This document shows, one piece after another, positions 43,878 to 52,566 of a stretch of DNA of 63,047 nt. The position numbers were made by a program, and so were the translations under genes. The DNA is from an uncultured Bacteroidia bacterium. Its GTDB lineage: Bacteria > Bacteroidota > Bacteroidia > Bacteroidales > UBA932. The first letter of the stretch is position 1; each line of letters opens with the position of its first letter. The notes under the pieces were generated by a model. That model worked only from the letters and a program-made list of their open reading frames with translations. It was not told the origin of the DNA and made no database searches. Where the stretch lies: positions 1-63,047 of the forward strand of contig CADBSV010000005.1 in assembly GCA_902797435.1 (NCBI GenBank), read 5' to 3'.

Positions 43878-45674
43878 ATGAGAAAGTATCTTCTACCGCT
43901 TCTTTCCGCAGCCCTGGTGCTTGTCCCCCTGATGCTTTCGCACTCTTGCGCGAACACCACCGAGTCACCGTCTGGGGGTGCGAAGGACACCATCCCTCCT
44001 TATATCGTAGATATCAGACCTTATCCCGGTGCTACGGATTTCCCCCGTGAAAAGGCGAAGATCATATTCAAGTTCAACGAATATGTATCGATAAAGAACC
44101 AGAAGAGCATCTATCTGTCCCCTCCCCAGTCGAAACAGCCTAAGAGCCGAATCTCCGGGAAGAGCCTCGTCGTTTCTTTTGAAGAAGCGCTCGAGCCGAA
44201 TACTACCTATACGCTCAACCTCGGGGATGCCATCGCGGACAATAACGAGAACAATATCTTCCCCGGATTTACCTATGTCTTCTCCACGGGCAGCCAGATA
44301 GATTCCATGTTCATGACCGGCATGGTGCAGGATTGCAATACCCTGCTTCCCGCCAAGGGCGCAACGGTCATGCTCTACAAAGATCACCGCGATTCAGCCG
44401 TTCTGCTCACCAGGCCTTATGCCGCTGCGAAAACTGACGACTGGGGGTTCTTCGTGCTGCCGTTCATACAGGATACGCTTTACAGGCTCTATGCCGTAAT
44501 GGATGCTGACGGGAACAATATCTATGATCCCGATCAAGACCGTATCGCATTCTTAGACAGTCTTATCCGTCCGAAGTGGGCCGTGGCCGACACCGTCCCG
44601 GAACTCCTCAAATATGACATGAAGGACACTCTCGGCTGTGAAGAGCGCAGGGTGGAGCATACCCTGAGCCTGTTCCGGGAAAAACCTTCCAAGCAGTTCA
44701 TCAAGAACAAGGAAAGGACGGGGCTGCGTTCTGCTTATGTGAGTTTCCAGGCGCCAAACGCGTGGATTGATTCCCTTTGGTTTGCCGGCTTCAGGGCGGA
44801 CGAAGTGATTTCGCAGTTCAATCCGACCATGGACAGCCTTGAGCTCTGGCTCAATTCGAGGGCTGCCGTTCCGGATACGATGCATCTTTTCGTGAATTAT
44901 CGCAAAACCGATTCCACGGGTGTAATGAAACCGGAACTGGAGCATCTTAAGCTGCCCATTGACCCCAAACTGAAGCGCACCTATTCCCGTACCCAGCGCC
45001 GCAACCTCAAGCATGAAGACACCCTGTGCCGTTTCAAGCTTGAGGCCAAGCCGGAAAGGATCGAGCAGTATGGTTTCGAACTCGAATTCGAGCAGCCTGT
45101 CATCTCGGCCGACTTCGACTCCCTGAGGTTCCGTTATCTGAATCCCAAGCAGAAAGAGTTCAAGGGCAAGGTGACGGTTGTAAGGGACTCTCTCAACCTG
45201 CGCCGTTATACAATACGCCCCGACGTGCAGTTCCAGCAGGGCTTTGAGTATTTCCTGAAGGTGCCGCACAGGGCATTCCGGGATGTGAACGGCTACTATT
45301 CCGACAGCACCGAGGTAAAGGTTTCCCTGCCTTCCGACGACCGCCTGAGCGTCCTTAACGTAATAGTCAGCGGCGTGGACGGCAAGTATATCGTCGATCT
45401 GCTGGATGAGAAGCTGAAAGACATCCTTCGCAGCTATACCGTTGAGTCGGACCGTACGCTTGCGTTCCCATATCTGAAGGAGGGACGTTACTGCCTGCGC
45501 ATCACTTCCGACCTTAACAGGAACGGAATCATCGATACGGGCAGCATGCTTGACCACCGCCAGCCAGAGCAGGTTAAATTCGTCATGTTCAAGTCCGGCA
45601 AGTTCCTCGAAGTGCCTCCTTCGGCCGAAATCGACCAGGAGATATCAATCCCGAAGCTATTTGGAAATGAATAG
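43878..45674 (+). CDS. Ig-like-domain lipoprotein
   Basis: A 598-residue exported lipoprotein: MRKYLLPLLSAALVLVPLML then SHSCANT, with the lipidated Cys about 24. A Big_5-type Ig-like domain follows (IPPYIVDIRPYPGATDFPRE, FNEYVSIKN, NTTYTLNLGDAIADNNENN), typical of a conserved Bacteroidota lipoprotein of unknown function. A segment around 215-225, DADGNNIYDPDQD, looks like a calcium-binding loop, and another near the C-terminus is DLNRNGIIDTG. It lies between relA/spoT and a PorT-like barrel gene, which it overlaps by 8 nt. Confidence 0.85.
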   Translation: MRKYLLPLLSAALVLVPLMLSHSCANTTESPSGGAKDTIPPYIVDIRPYPGATDFPREKAKIIFKFNEYVSIKNQKSIYLSPPQSKQPKSRISGKSLVVSFEEALEPNTTYTLNLGDAIADNNENNIFPGFTYVFSTGSQIDSMFMTGMVQDCNTLLPAKGATVMLYKDHRDSAVLLTRPYAAAKTDDWGFFVLPFIQDTLYRLYAVMDADGNNIYDPDQDRIAFLDSLIRPKWAVADTVPELLKYDMKDTLGCEERRVEHTLSLFREKPSKQFIKNKERTGLRSAYVSFQAPNAWIDSLWFAGFRADEVISQFNPTMDSLELWLNSRAAVPDTMHLFVNYRKTDSTGVMKPELEHLKLPIDPKLKRTYSRTQRRNLKHEDTLCRFKLEAKPERIEQYGFELEFEQPVISADFDSLRFRYLNPKQKEFKGKVTVVRDSLNLRRYTIRPDVQFQQGFEYFLKVPHRAFRDVNGYYSDSTEVKVSLPSDDRLSVLNVIVSGVDGKYIVDLLDEKLKDILRSYTVESDRTLAFPYLKEGRYCLRITSDLNRNGIIDTGSMLDHRQPEQVKFVMFKSGKFLEVPPSAEIDQEISIPKLFGNE

Positions 45675-46515
45675 ACGCAGAATCATAACCGTGCTTTCCG
45701 CACTGATGTGCCTGCCTCTTGCTGCGCAGGAGCTTCCCGCGGGGCTTCAGGCCGATACCGTCGAGTTCGTCCGCCCCAAGGGCATGGTAAACGATTACTC
45801 CATGGTGGGATTCAATTTCGGCCCCACCATTTCGAGGATGATGCTCAATCCGTCGGGATATCATCAGCGCTGGCTCTACAATCCATGGTACTTTTCCGTC
45901 AGCTATATCAAGAACATGAAGATGTTCGATTTCCTCCCCTATTTCGGCTATCAGATAGGCATTGCCTACGGCCATGAGGGGTACAAGTTCGCTGAGAATG
46001 AAAAGTCGCATTATCTGCACCGCATCGACGGAGCGACAGAAGCAAGCTACAGCGTGGTGGAGGTGCCGTTCCTGATACACGGGCATGTTGACATGGCGCA
46101 TTTCAAGTTCATGGTCAATGTGGGCCCGTATGTAGGATACCGTCTTTCCATCGAGCGCAGGGGGCAGGCAGAGGGTGATACCGAGGCTCTTTCCATTGCA
46201 AATGACTTCATAGACCACGACCTGCGCTGGGACTACGGCATCTACGGAGGAGCCGGCTTCGCCCTTGTCTTCGACCCTATCGAATTACATTTCAATGTAA
46301 TAGGACATGTATGGTCGTGGGGAAGCATCTACACTCCCAATTCCAATCCAGAACCGTACACAAATTATTATTACCGTTTCGCTTATCCTTTCGACCTCAA
46401 TTTCACCTTTGGGATTTACTTCCAGCTGGGAAAGCGTTATGGCAAGACAAATGCCCAGCTGCGGCGTCAGGCTCATGATATAGTATATGGAGAGAATAAC
46501 GGTAAAGATAGGTAA
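45667..46515 (+). CDS. PorT-like outer-membrane beta-barrel protein
   Basis: A 282-residue protein with signal peptide MNRRRIITVLSALMCLPLAAQ. The mature part shows the strands and aromatic belts of the PorT/OmpW-size outer-membrane barrel group (FNFGPTISRMMLNP, VEVPFLIHGHVD, VGPYVGYRLSIERR, FTFGIYFQLGKRYG). PorT is a part of type IX secretion in some Bacteroidota, but no other por genes are in this window, so I use it as a fold description. I start at 45667 to give the signal peptide. It overlaps ispG by 29 nt. Confidence 0.75.
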   Translation: MNRRRIITVLSALMCLPLAAQELPAGLQADTVEFVRPKGMVNDYSMVGFNFGPTISRMMLNPSGYHQRWLYNPWYFSVSYIKNMKMFDFLPYFGYQIGIAYGHEGYKFAENEKSHYLHRIDGATEASYSVVEVPFLIHGHVDMAHFKFMVNVGPYVGYRLSIERRGQAEGDTEALSIANDFIDHDLRWDYGIYGGAGFALVFDPIELHFNVIGHVWSWGSIYTPNSNPEPYTNYYYRFAYPFDLNFTFGIYFQLGKRYGKTNAQLRRQAHDIVYGENNGKDR

Positions 46516-47806
46516 GGATCTGGCCATAGGCCCAGGTTTGCCCATAGTCGTGCAGACAATGTGCAACACCCACACCGATGATGTGGAAGCGACCGTGGCT
46601 CAGTGTGTGCGGCTTGCCTCTGCAGGCGCCCAGATGATTCGCATCACGGTGCCGGGGCTTCGGGATGTTGAGCATATCAGGGAGATATCTTCTTCCCTCC
46701 GCGCCATTGGGGTGACGACGCCTCTTGTAGCTGACATCCATTTTTCTTCAGCTACTGCAATCGCTGTCGCTCCCTATGTCGAGAAAGTGCGCATCAACCC
46801 CGGCAATTTCCACCGTGACCATCAGGAAGCGGCGAGGCAGTTCTCGGAGTTTCTCGGTGTCTGCCGCAGGCATGGGACGGCCGTAAGGGTGGGCGTCAAT
46901 CACGGTTCGCTCGGAAGCTACATCACCGGACTCTACGGCAATACACCCATGGGTATGGCAAAGGCCGCAATGGAATGGCTGGAGATGTGCATGGCCGAAA
47001 ACTTTTACAATGTCGTGGTTTCCCTAAAGAGCAGCAATACCCTCGTGATGGTCCAGGCATGCCGCATCCTGCAGGAAATGATGGAGGCCCGCGGAGTGGT
47101 CTTTCCTGTGCATATTGGAGTGACGGAAGCGGGCGGCGGCGACTCAGGCCGAATCAAAAACTGCATAGGATGCTCCGCCCTGCTGTCAAAAGGGATAGGC
47201 GCTACCGTAAGGGTTTCCCTCACGGAAGACCCGGAGTATGAGCTGCCGGTGGCAAGCTACCTTTCACAAAGATACGGCGGAACATTGAAATCCAGCCTTG
47301 TAAGCTCCGTTACAGATTCGGGAAAAGTGTCGGCCCGTTATGAGGCTCCGTCCCGCGAAAGGCTTATTCTTGATGCCTCGTGCGACTGGGGGGCCGCTCT
47401 TTTGGACAGGGAGATTGACGAAGTGTCCTTTGAGGGAAGCATTGCCGGCGAACCCATTCCGGCCGATTTTGCGGAGTACCTTTCGGATGAGATTCTACAG
47501 GCTTCGCGCCGGAGGTTCTATAAGCCGGAATACATCGCCTGCCCGGGATGCGGACGCACCATGTATGACCTTCAGAAGGCATTTGCAGAAGTAAAAGCCA
47601 AGACTTCGCATCTCAAGGGGATGGTAATCGCCGTTATGGGATGTATTGTCAACGGTCCTGGAGAGATGGCGGATGCGGACTGGGGATATGTGGGAGAAGG
47701 AAACGGAAAAGTCAGCATCTACAAGGGCGGCACTCCGGTTCTCCGGCATGTCCCGGAAACGGATGCTCCGCAGAAACTGCTTTCGCTTATCGAAGATTCG
47801 CTATAA
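46487..47806 (+). CDS. ispG: 4-hydroxy-3-methylbut-2-enyl diphosphate synthase, short-insert form
   Basis: A 439-residue IspG/GcpE, the Fe-S enzyme of the penultimate MEP-pathway step to isoprenoids. The TIM-barrel half has VQTMCNTHTDD, LVADIHF, KVRINPGNF and VGVNHGSLG. The 4Fe-4S ligands are Cys352 and Cys355 (CPGCG) and Cys386 (MGCIVNGPGE), with the catalytic Glu in GPGE. Bacteroides-type enzymes carry a large inserted domain (A*) between the halves and exceed 600 residues; E. coli has no insert (372). Here the stretch from SLTEDPEYELP (245-255) to EYIACP (348) is about 95 residues, an intermediate state. It converges on psd, overlapping by 20 nt. Confidence 0.93.
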   Translation: MERITVKIGKDLAIGPGLPIVVQTMCNTHTDDVEATVAQCVRLASAGAQMIRITVPGLRDVEHIREISSSLRAIGVTTPLVADIHFSSATAIAVAPYVEKVRINPGNFHRDHQEAARQFSEFLGVCRRHGTAVRVGVNHGSLGSYITGLYGNTPMGMAKAAMEWLEMCMAENFYNVVVSLKSSNTLVMVQACRILQEMMEARGVVFPVHIGVTEAGGGDSGRIKNCIGCSALLSKGIGATVRVSLTEDPEYELPVASYLSQRYGGTLKSSLVSSVTDSGKVSARYEAPSRERLILDASCDWGAALLDREIDEVSFEGSIAGEPIPADFAEYLSDEILQASRRRFYKPEYIACPGCGRTMYDLQKAFAEVKAKTSHLKGMVIAVMGCIVNGPGEMADADWGYVGEGNGKVSIYKGGTPVLRHVPETDAPQKLLSLIEDSL

Positions 47807-48443
47807 TACCCTCGGCTGCAAGCACCCTGTCCCCTACCTTGACCTTGATTTCCGTATCGAGGGGAAGGTACATGTCGAGCCTTGAGCCGAACTTGATTAT
47901 CCCGCACTGTTCTCCGGATACGACCTGCATCCCGGGTTTGGAATAACAGACTATTCGCCTTGCAAAAGTGCCGGCCAGCTGGCGGAAGAGGACTTCCTTT
48001 CCGTCCGGCGTGCGTATGACGGTGGTGGTATGCTCATTGTCTTCCGACGCCTTGGGCTTGAAAGCGAGCAGATGTTTGCCGGGATGATACTTATAATATG
48101 TCACCTCCCCGGTAACAGGCCAGTAATTGGCGTGGACATCGAAAAAATTCATATAAACGCAGATACGCTTGCATTTGCGTCCGAGAACTTCCGATTCGAA
48201 GGCTTCGTCGGCGATTACGACGCGTCCGTCCGCCGCACTGGTTATGGTTTTGTCGCTGCCGGCTTTAAAGCGCCTGGGAATTCTGAAAAAGAAGAGCTGC
48301 CAGGTGCAGAAGCCCCATACGATAAGGGTAAGGACCCATGCGAGGAAGCGGGGCTGGACGAAGCGCAGTGATGCCCAGATGGCAAGCGCCCCCAGGAAGA
48401 ACACCAGGGCGAGAGAGCCGTAGGAATCTTTGTCTATTCTCAT
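47787..48443 (-). CDS. psd: Phosphatidylserine decarboxylase proenzyme
   Basis: A 218-residue short-type Psd that makes phosphatidylethanolamine at the inner membrane. A hydrophobic N-terminal region (about 10-53) holds two membrane segments. The autocatalytic cleavage site is Gly186-Ser187 in FGSRLDMYLPL, where the serine becomes the pyruvoyl cofactor; His and Asp in MNFFDVHANYWPV are also conserved. It is last of the FtsH-CdsA-Psd group, and its start overlaps cdsA by 4 nt. CdsA supplies CDP-diacylglycerol, the precursor of phosphatidylserine, so the pair belongs to one pathway; pssA is not seen here. Confidence 0.94.
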   Translation of the reverse strand: MRIDKDSYGSLALVFFLGALAIWASLRFVQPRFLAWVLTLIVWGFCTWQLFFFRIPRRFKAGSDKTITSAADGRVVIADEAFESEVLGRKCKRICVYMNFFDVHANYWPVTGEVTYYKYHPGKHLLAFKPKASEDNEHTTTVIRTPDGKEVLFRQLAGTFARRIVCYSKPGMQVVSGEQCGIIKFGSRLDMYLPLDTEIKVKVGDRVLAAEGIIANLR

Positions 48444-49264
48444 AATAAGCCCATTATAGAGAGATAAATGGCCCCGAGGGGCATTGCTATGAGCGTGCTG
48501 TCAAAACGGTCGAGCATGCCGCCATGTCCGGGAATGATATTGCCGGAATCCTTGAATCCGAAATGCCTTTTCCACAGGCTTTCGAAAAGGTCTCCGAAAA
48601 CGCCTCCCACGTGTATCAGGGCGGCAAGGGCAAGGCAGTGTCCCCAATGGTAGTCGAAGATGCCGGTGAGCTTAATCACTATTGCGGAGACCATGCAGAA
48701 AAGGAGGCCTCCGAAGAACCCAACCCAGGTTTTCTTGGGAGAGATGTCCTGGGCCATCTTCCGTTTCCCTTCACCGAAAAACTTGCCTGCGGTATAGGCA
48801 CCCACATCGGAGCACCAGATGAGAATGAAGAAGCACAGAAGCAGCCTTGCGCTGAACTCCCCGCCCCTGAATGCCACGACATTGGAAAGCGTCAGCGGAA
48901 TGGCAATATAAAGGATGCCGGCCAGGATATAGGCGAAATCCGATACGTTTTCGTGGTCTCGGGACAGGACGGCGCTGATGGGGATGGCCATCAGAACCGA
49001 CAGCGGCAGGGCAATGAATTTGATTCCCAGGTTCCAGTTGAAAAGCGAGAACAGCAGGCAGAACTCGGCTACTCCCGCGGCAATTGCGAGAATCTGCGAC
49101 GCAAGGTGCCTGCTTCCCATCGACATCCGGTAGAATTCCCGCATCATCGTGATCATCAAGAATATGACCAGTGCCGCGAAGATGTATTGATTGATGAGCA
49201 GGCCGCATAGCATTATAACTACGAAGCCTGCTCCGGAAATGGTTCTGAGGGCGAGGTTACTCAT
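48440..49264 (-). CDS. cdsA: Phosphatidate cytidylyltransferase
   Basis: A 274-residue integral membrane enzyme that converts phosphatidate and CTP to CDP-diacylglycerol. About seven or eight transmembrane helices are visible. The Cds signature is complete: DISPKKTWVGFFGG, GGVFGDLFESLWKRHFGFKD and IPGHGGMLDRFDS. I start at the ATG at 49264, which overlaps the ftsH stop by 8 nt; a longer in-frame version would lie inside ftsH. It feeds psd downstream. Confidence 0.95.
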   Translation of the reverse strand: MSNLALRTISGAGFVVIMLCGLLINQYIFAALVIFLMITMMREFYRMSMGSRHLASQILAIAAGVAEFCLLFSLFNWNLGIKFIALPLSVLMAIPISAVLSRDHENVSDFAYILAGILYIAIPLTLSNVVAFRGGEFSARLLLCFFILIWCSDVGAYTAGKFFGEGKRKMAQDISPKKTWVGFFGGLLFCMVSAIVIKLTGIFDYHWGHCLALAALIHVGGVFGDLFESLWKRHFGFKDSGNIIPGHGGMLDRFDSTLIAMPLGAIYLSIMGLL

Positions 49265-51194
49265 TTGAGCCTCCGACTTTCGGGCCGAGTATGCGCTCGA
49301 GGTCGTCGGAGAAGATGACCTCCTTTTCAAGCAACAGTTCTGCAACCTTGGTAAAGCCTTCCATATTGTCTTTCAGAAGCTTTATCGTCTTGGCATGAAC
49401 CTCGTCCACTATCTTTTTTACCTCTCCGTCCATCAGTTCGGCCGTCTTTTCGCTGTATGGCTTTGTGAGGTCGTAGCCTCGGGCGCCGCTCGAATCGTAG
49501 AAAGACAGTTCCCCGATGGCTTCGGACATTCCGTAGAACTGAACCATCCCGTATGCGATGCGCGTAAGCCTTTCAAGATCGCTCAGGGCCCCGGATGCGG
49601 GTTCCCCGTTTATGATCTCCTCGGCTGCACGTCCGCCCATAAGGGAGCACATTTCGTCGAGCATATAGCTCTTCGGCAGAATCTTACGCTCCGCCGGCAG
49701 GCTCCACGTAAGGCCAAGAGCCTGTCCGCGCGGGATGAGACTCACCTTGAATACCGGATCGGCGTTGGGGAGCAGCCATCCTACGACGGCATGGCCGGCC
49801 TCGTGATATGCGGTGGTGCGCTTTTCGGCAGCCGTCATTATAGTGGAATTCTTACGTTCGATGCCGCCGATGATGCGGTCAACGGAATCCATGAAATCCT
49901 GCGTTTCGATGACGCTTTTGCCACGCCTGGCCGCTGTGAGGGCCGCTTCGTTGCAGAGGTTGGCGATATCGGCGCCGGAGAATCCCGGAGTGTGCTTGGC
50001 CATGGTATCGAGGTCGAAATCGGGAGCTATGCGCAGTCCGCGCATGTGCACCTGGAAGATTTCCTTGCGCTCTCCGAGTTCGGGAAGATCGACATGGATC
50101 TGACGGTCGAAACGCCCGGCCCTCATAAGCGCCTTGTCGAGGATATCGGCCCTGTTGGTGGCGGCCAGAACGATTACACCGCTGTTGGTGCCGAAGCCGT
50201 CCATCTCCGTAAGGAGCTGGTTAAGGGTGTTTTCCCTCTCGTCATTGCTGCTCCATCCTACATTCTTTCCGCGGGCACGTCCTACGGCATCGATCTCGTC
50301 GATGAACACTATGCAGGGAGCTTTTTCTTTTGCCTGTGCGAAGAGGTCGCGTACGCGGCTGGCTCCTACGCCGACGAACATTTCCACGAAATCGGAACCG
50401 CTGATGCTGAAGAAAGGAACGTCCGCTTCTCCTGCAACGGCCTTGGCGAGAAGGGTTTTTCCGGTTCCCGGAGGACCTACAAGGAGGGCTCCCTTGGGGA
50501 TTTTTCCGCCGAGCGCCGTGTATTTTGACGGGTTCTTTAGGAAATCTACTATCTCCATCACTTCTTCCTTGGCACCATAAAGCCCTGCCACATCCTTGAA
50601 TGTCACCTTGACGTCTTTCTTGTTGGCAAGCTTGCCGGTGGACTTCCCTACTCCGAATATGCCTCCCGGACCGCCGGGGCCGCCTGAGCCGCCACCGCCC
50701 ATCGTACGGTTCATGCCGCGGAACATCCATACCCACATGAGGATGAGCAGAAGCGGCCAGATCAGCCACTCAATCCACTGCATCCAGTTCCTGGAATCGT
50801 TTTCCATGACGATCTTCACCTGGCTTGAAGCCGGCAGCTCGGCGTTTATGCTGCCGAATTCCTGTTCTGCGTTGAAGGAGCCTGACACAAGGAATGTAAG
50901 CTGCGGAGACTTGGGCGGCAGCTGTCCCTGTGGGAAAAGATTGGCATATTTCGATGCTGACTCCGGCCTCAGGGTTATAGCTCCCCTGTAGTCGTTTCTC
51001 ACGAAGTGTATTTCCTTGATGTCACCATCGAGCATCATCTGTTTGACCTGAGCCCACTCTACCTTGACTGGCTGTGTGCTGCGGTTGCCCAGAAGCATCC
51101 ACCCCAGGCCGATGAGCAGCAGTATATAGAACCACGACAGGTTAATCTTGATGACGCGGCGGTTTTTGTCTTTGTCGTTACGTTTGTTCGGCAT
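49257..51194 (-). CDS. ftsH: ATP-dependent zinc metalloprotease FtsH
   Basis: A 645-residue membrane AAA+ protease. Transmembrane helices at about 21-36 and 143-158 frame a periplasmic domain. A Gly-rich linker ([13 protein letters not shown]) leads to the ATPase, with Walker A GPPGTGKT (240-247) and Walker [10 protein letters not shown]. The zinc site is HEAGH at 464-468. It degrades misassembled membrane proteins and regulators such as LpxC in other bacteria. Heads a three-gene operon with cdsA and psd, fitting control of membrane composition. A strong promoter lies at 51233-51262 on the minus strand, divergent from birA. Confidence 0.97.
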   Translation of the reverse strand: MPNKRNDKDKNRRVIKINLSWFYILLLIGLGWMLLGNRSTQPVKVEWAQVKQMMLDGDIKEIHFVRNDYRGAITLRPESASKYANLFPQGQLPPKSPQLTFLVSGSFNAEQEFGSINAELPASSQVKIVMENDSRNWMQWIEWLIWPLLLILMWVWMFRGMNRTMGGGGSGGPGGPGGIFGVGKSTGKLANKKDVKVTFKDVAGLYGAKEEVMEIVDFLKNPSKYTALGGKIPKGALLVGPPGTGKTLLAKAVAGEADVPFFSISGSDFVEMFVGVGASRVRDLFAQAKEKAPCIVFIDEIDAVGRARGKNVGWSSNDERENTLNQLLTEMDGFGTNSGVIVLAATNRADILDKALMRAGRFDRQIHVDLPELGERKEIFQVHMRGLRIAPDFDLDTMAKHTPGFSGADIANLCNEAALTAARRGKSVIETQDFMDSVDRIIGGIERKNSTIMTAAEKRTTAYHEAGHAVVGWLLPNADPVFKVSLIPRGQALGLTWSLPAERKILPKSYMLDEMCSLMGGRAAEEIINGEPASGALSDLERLTRIAYGMVQFYGMSEAIGELSFYDSSGARGYDLTKPYSEKTAELMDGEVKKIVDEVHAKTIKLLKDNMEGFTKVAELLLEKEVIFSDDLERILGPKVGGSNE

Positions 51195-51232
51195 TTAATT
51201 GTAAATTTGCAGTGGAAAAAGACCTTATTTTA

Positions 51233-51262
51233 CAAAGATAACAACAAAAATGGAACCACAAA
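51233..51262 (-). promoter_or_regulatory. Promoter of ftsH
   Basis: On the minus strand TTTG (51259-51262), 18 bp, TATCTTTG (51233-51240); the ATG at 51194 follows 38 bases on. The -33 box lies within the first codons of birA. Confidence 0.7.
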
Positions 51263-51927
51263 GCCGATTTCCCCTCATCGAATGGCATAAGGAACTGGAT
51301 TCCACCAATGATGAGGCGAAAAGACGCCGCGGGGAGCTTGACAATTTGTCAGTGATAGCAGCTGTCAGTCAGACAGCAGGCCGAGGCCGAGGCACACACA
51401 CCTGGATTTCCGCTCCCGGACAGAATCTCACTTTTACTCTCGTGCTGCGTTTCGAAGAAGGTCAGGTAATGCCGCTATCCGCTTCGGAGGCCGTGAGAAT
51501 CACGCATTTCTGCACGGTCGCACTTTGTGATTTCCTCGAAGCGGAAGGCCTGCACCCAAGGATAAAATGGCCCAACGATATATGGGTTTGCGGCAGGAAG
51601 ATATGCGGAATCCTCATCGAGAATACTTTTTCTGAGGGGATGCTGTCCGACAGTATCATAGGGATAGGCCTTAACCTTAACCAGAGGCAGTTCGATCCGT
51701 CGCTGCCCAACCCTATATCGCTGTCGCTTCTTACCGGACGCGATTATCCGCCGGCGGCCACGCTCGATGCCCTCTATGAAAAAATCTGCCGCCGGGCAGA
51801 GGACCTCTCCTCATCCGACGGCAGGGCAAGACTTGAGTTGGAATTCTCCAATCGTATGTTTGTGTTGGACAAACCTTCCCAGGACCGCATTCAGGCCTCT
51901 ATCGAGGATTTCGAATCGCGGCAATAG
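51250..51927 (+). CDS. birA: Biotin-[acetyl-CoA-carboxylase] ligase
   Basis: A 225-residue biotin protein ligase that activates biotin as biotinyl-AMP and attaches it to biotin carboxyl carrier proteins. The biotinyl-AMP loop appears as AVSQTAGRGRGTHTWISAPG, followed by IKWPNDIWVCGRKICGILIE, and GIGLNLNQ. The N-terminal helix-turn-helix of E. coli BirA is absent, so it is a ligase without repressor function. It is divergent from ftsH and convergent with rpe, overlapping it by 29 nt. Confidence 0.93.
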   Translation: MEPQSRFPLIEWHKELDSTNDEAKRRRGELDNLSVIAAVSQTAGRGRGTHTWISAPGQNLTFTLVLRFEEGQVMPLSASEAVRITHFCTVALCDFLEAEGLHPRIKWPNDIWVCGRKICGILIENTFSEGMLSDSIIGIGLNLNQRQFDPSLPNPISLSLLTGRDYPPAATLDALYEKICRRAEDLSSSDGRARLELEFSNRMFVLDKPSQDRIQASIEDFESRQ

Positions 51928-52546
51928 TCTTAGAAGGAGATGCGGATTTGAAAACTGCGCTTCCGGCTACCAGGATGTTGGCTCCTGCTTCGGACAGGGC
52001 TGCGGCGTTACCCTCTCCTACTCCTCCGTCCACTTCTATCATTGCTCCGTTGCCGGCAGAATCCAGTTTCTTCCGCAGGGAAAACACCCTGTCGAGGCTC
52101 TCATAAATGAATTTCTGGCCGCCGAACCCCGCAAATACCGACATAATAAGGAAATAGTCGGCCTCGCCGATGTAGGGATAGAGTTTTTCAATGGGGACGT
52201 CCGGATTGACAGCTATTCCGGCTTTCATGCCGTGGCTTTGAATAGTCCTCAGCAGCCCGCGGGTTTTGCGTCCCGCAGCCTCGAGGTGGAAACTCATCAT
52301 GCTGATTCCTATCTCCGCGCATCTTTCAATCCATGCGCCCGGATTGACTACCATGAAATGCGCATCGAGCGGAACCGTAGCCTTTTTTGCAACTGCTTCG
52401 ATAACGGGAAAACCGAAAGAAATGTTCGGAACAAAGGTCCCGTCCATTATATCGAGATGTATTATGTCTGCCGCTGCATTGAGCATTTCGACATCCTTTT
52501 CAAGCCTTAGGAAATCGGCCGAAAGAAGTGAGGGGGCTACCTTCAT
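51899..52546 (-). CDS. rpe: Ribulose-phosphate 3-epimerase
   Basis: A 215-residue TIM-barrel epimerase of the pentose phosphate pathway, interconverting ribulose 5-phosphate and xylulose 5-phosphate. It has APSLLSADF, IIHLDIMDGTFVPNISFG (metal ligands His and Asp), DAHFMV, SVFAGFGGQKF and MIEVDGGVG. I start at the ATG at 52546, giving the usual MKVAPSLLSA opening; two further in-frame ATGs lie 6 and 15 bases upstream. Its 3' end overlaps birA convergently. dnaA lies just upstream on the same strand (20-bp gap). Confidence 0.95.
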   Translation of the reverse strand: MKVAPSLLSADFLRLEKDVEMLNAAADIIHLDIMDGTFVPNISFGFPVIEAVAKKATVPLDAHFMVVNPGAWIERCAEIGISMMSFHLEAAGRKTRGLLRTIQSHGMKAGIAVNPDVPIEKLYPYIGEADYFLIMSVFAGFGGQKFIYESLDRVFSLRKKLDSAGNGAMIEVDGGVGEGNAAALSEAGANILVAGSAVFKSASPSKTIAAIRNPR

Positions 52547-52566
52547 CTGCATATTATGCAACTATT

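Noticed and set aside
45667-46515. A type IX secretion locus
   Set aside because: The barrel is PorT-like only in size and fold; no porK/L/M/N, sov or CTD-bearing substrates are in the window.
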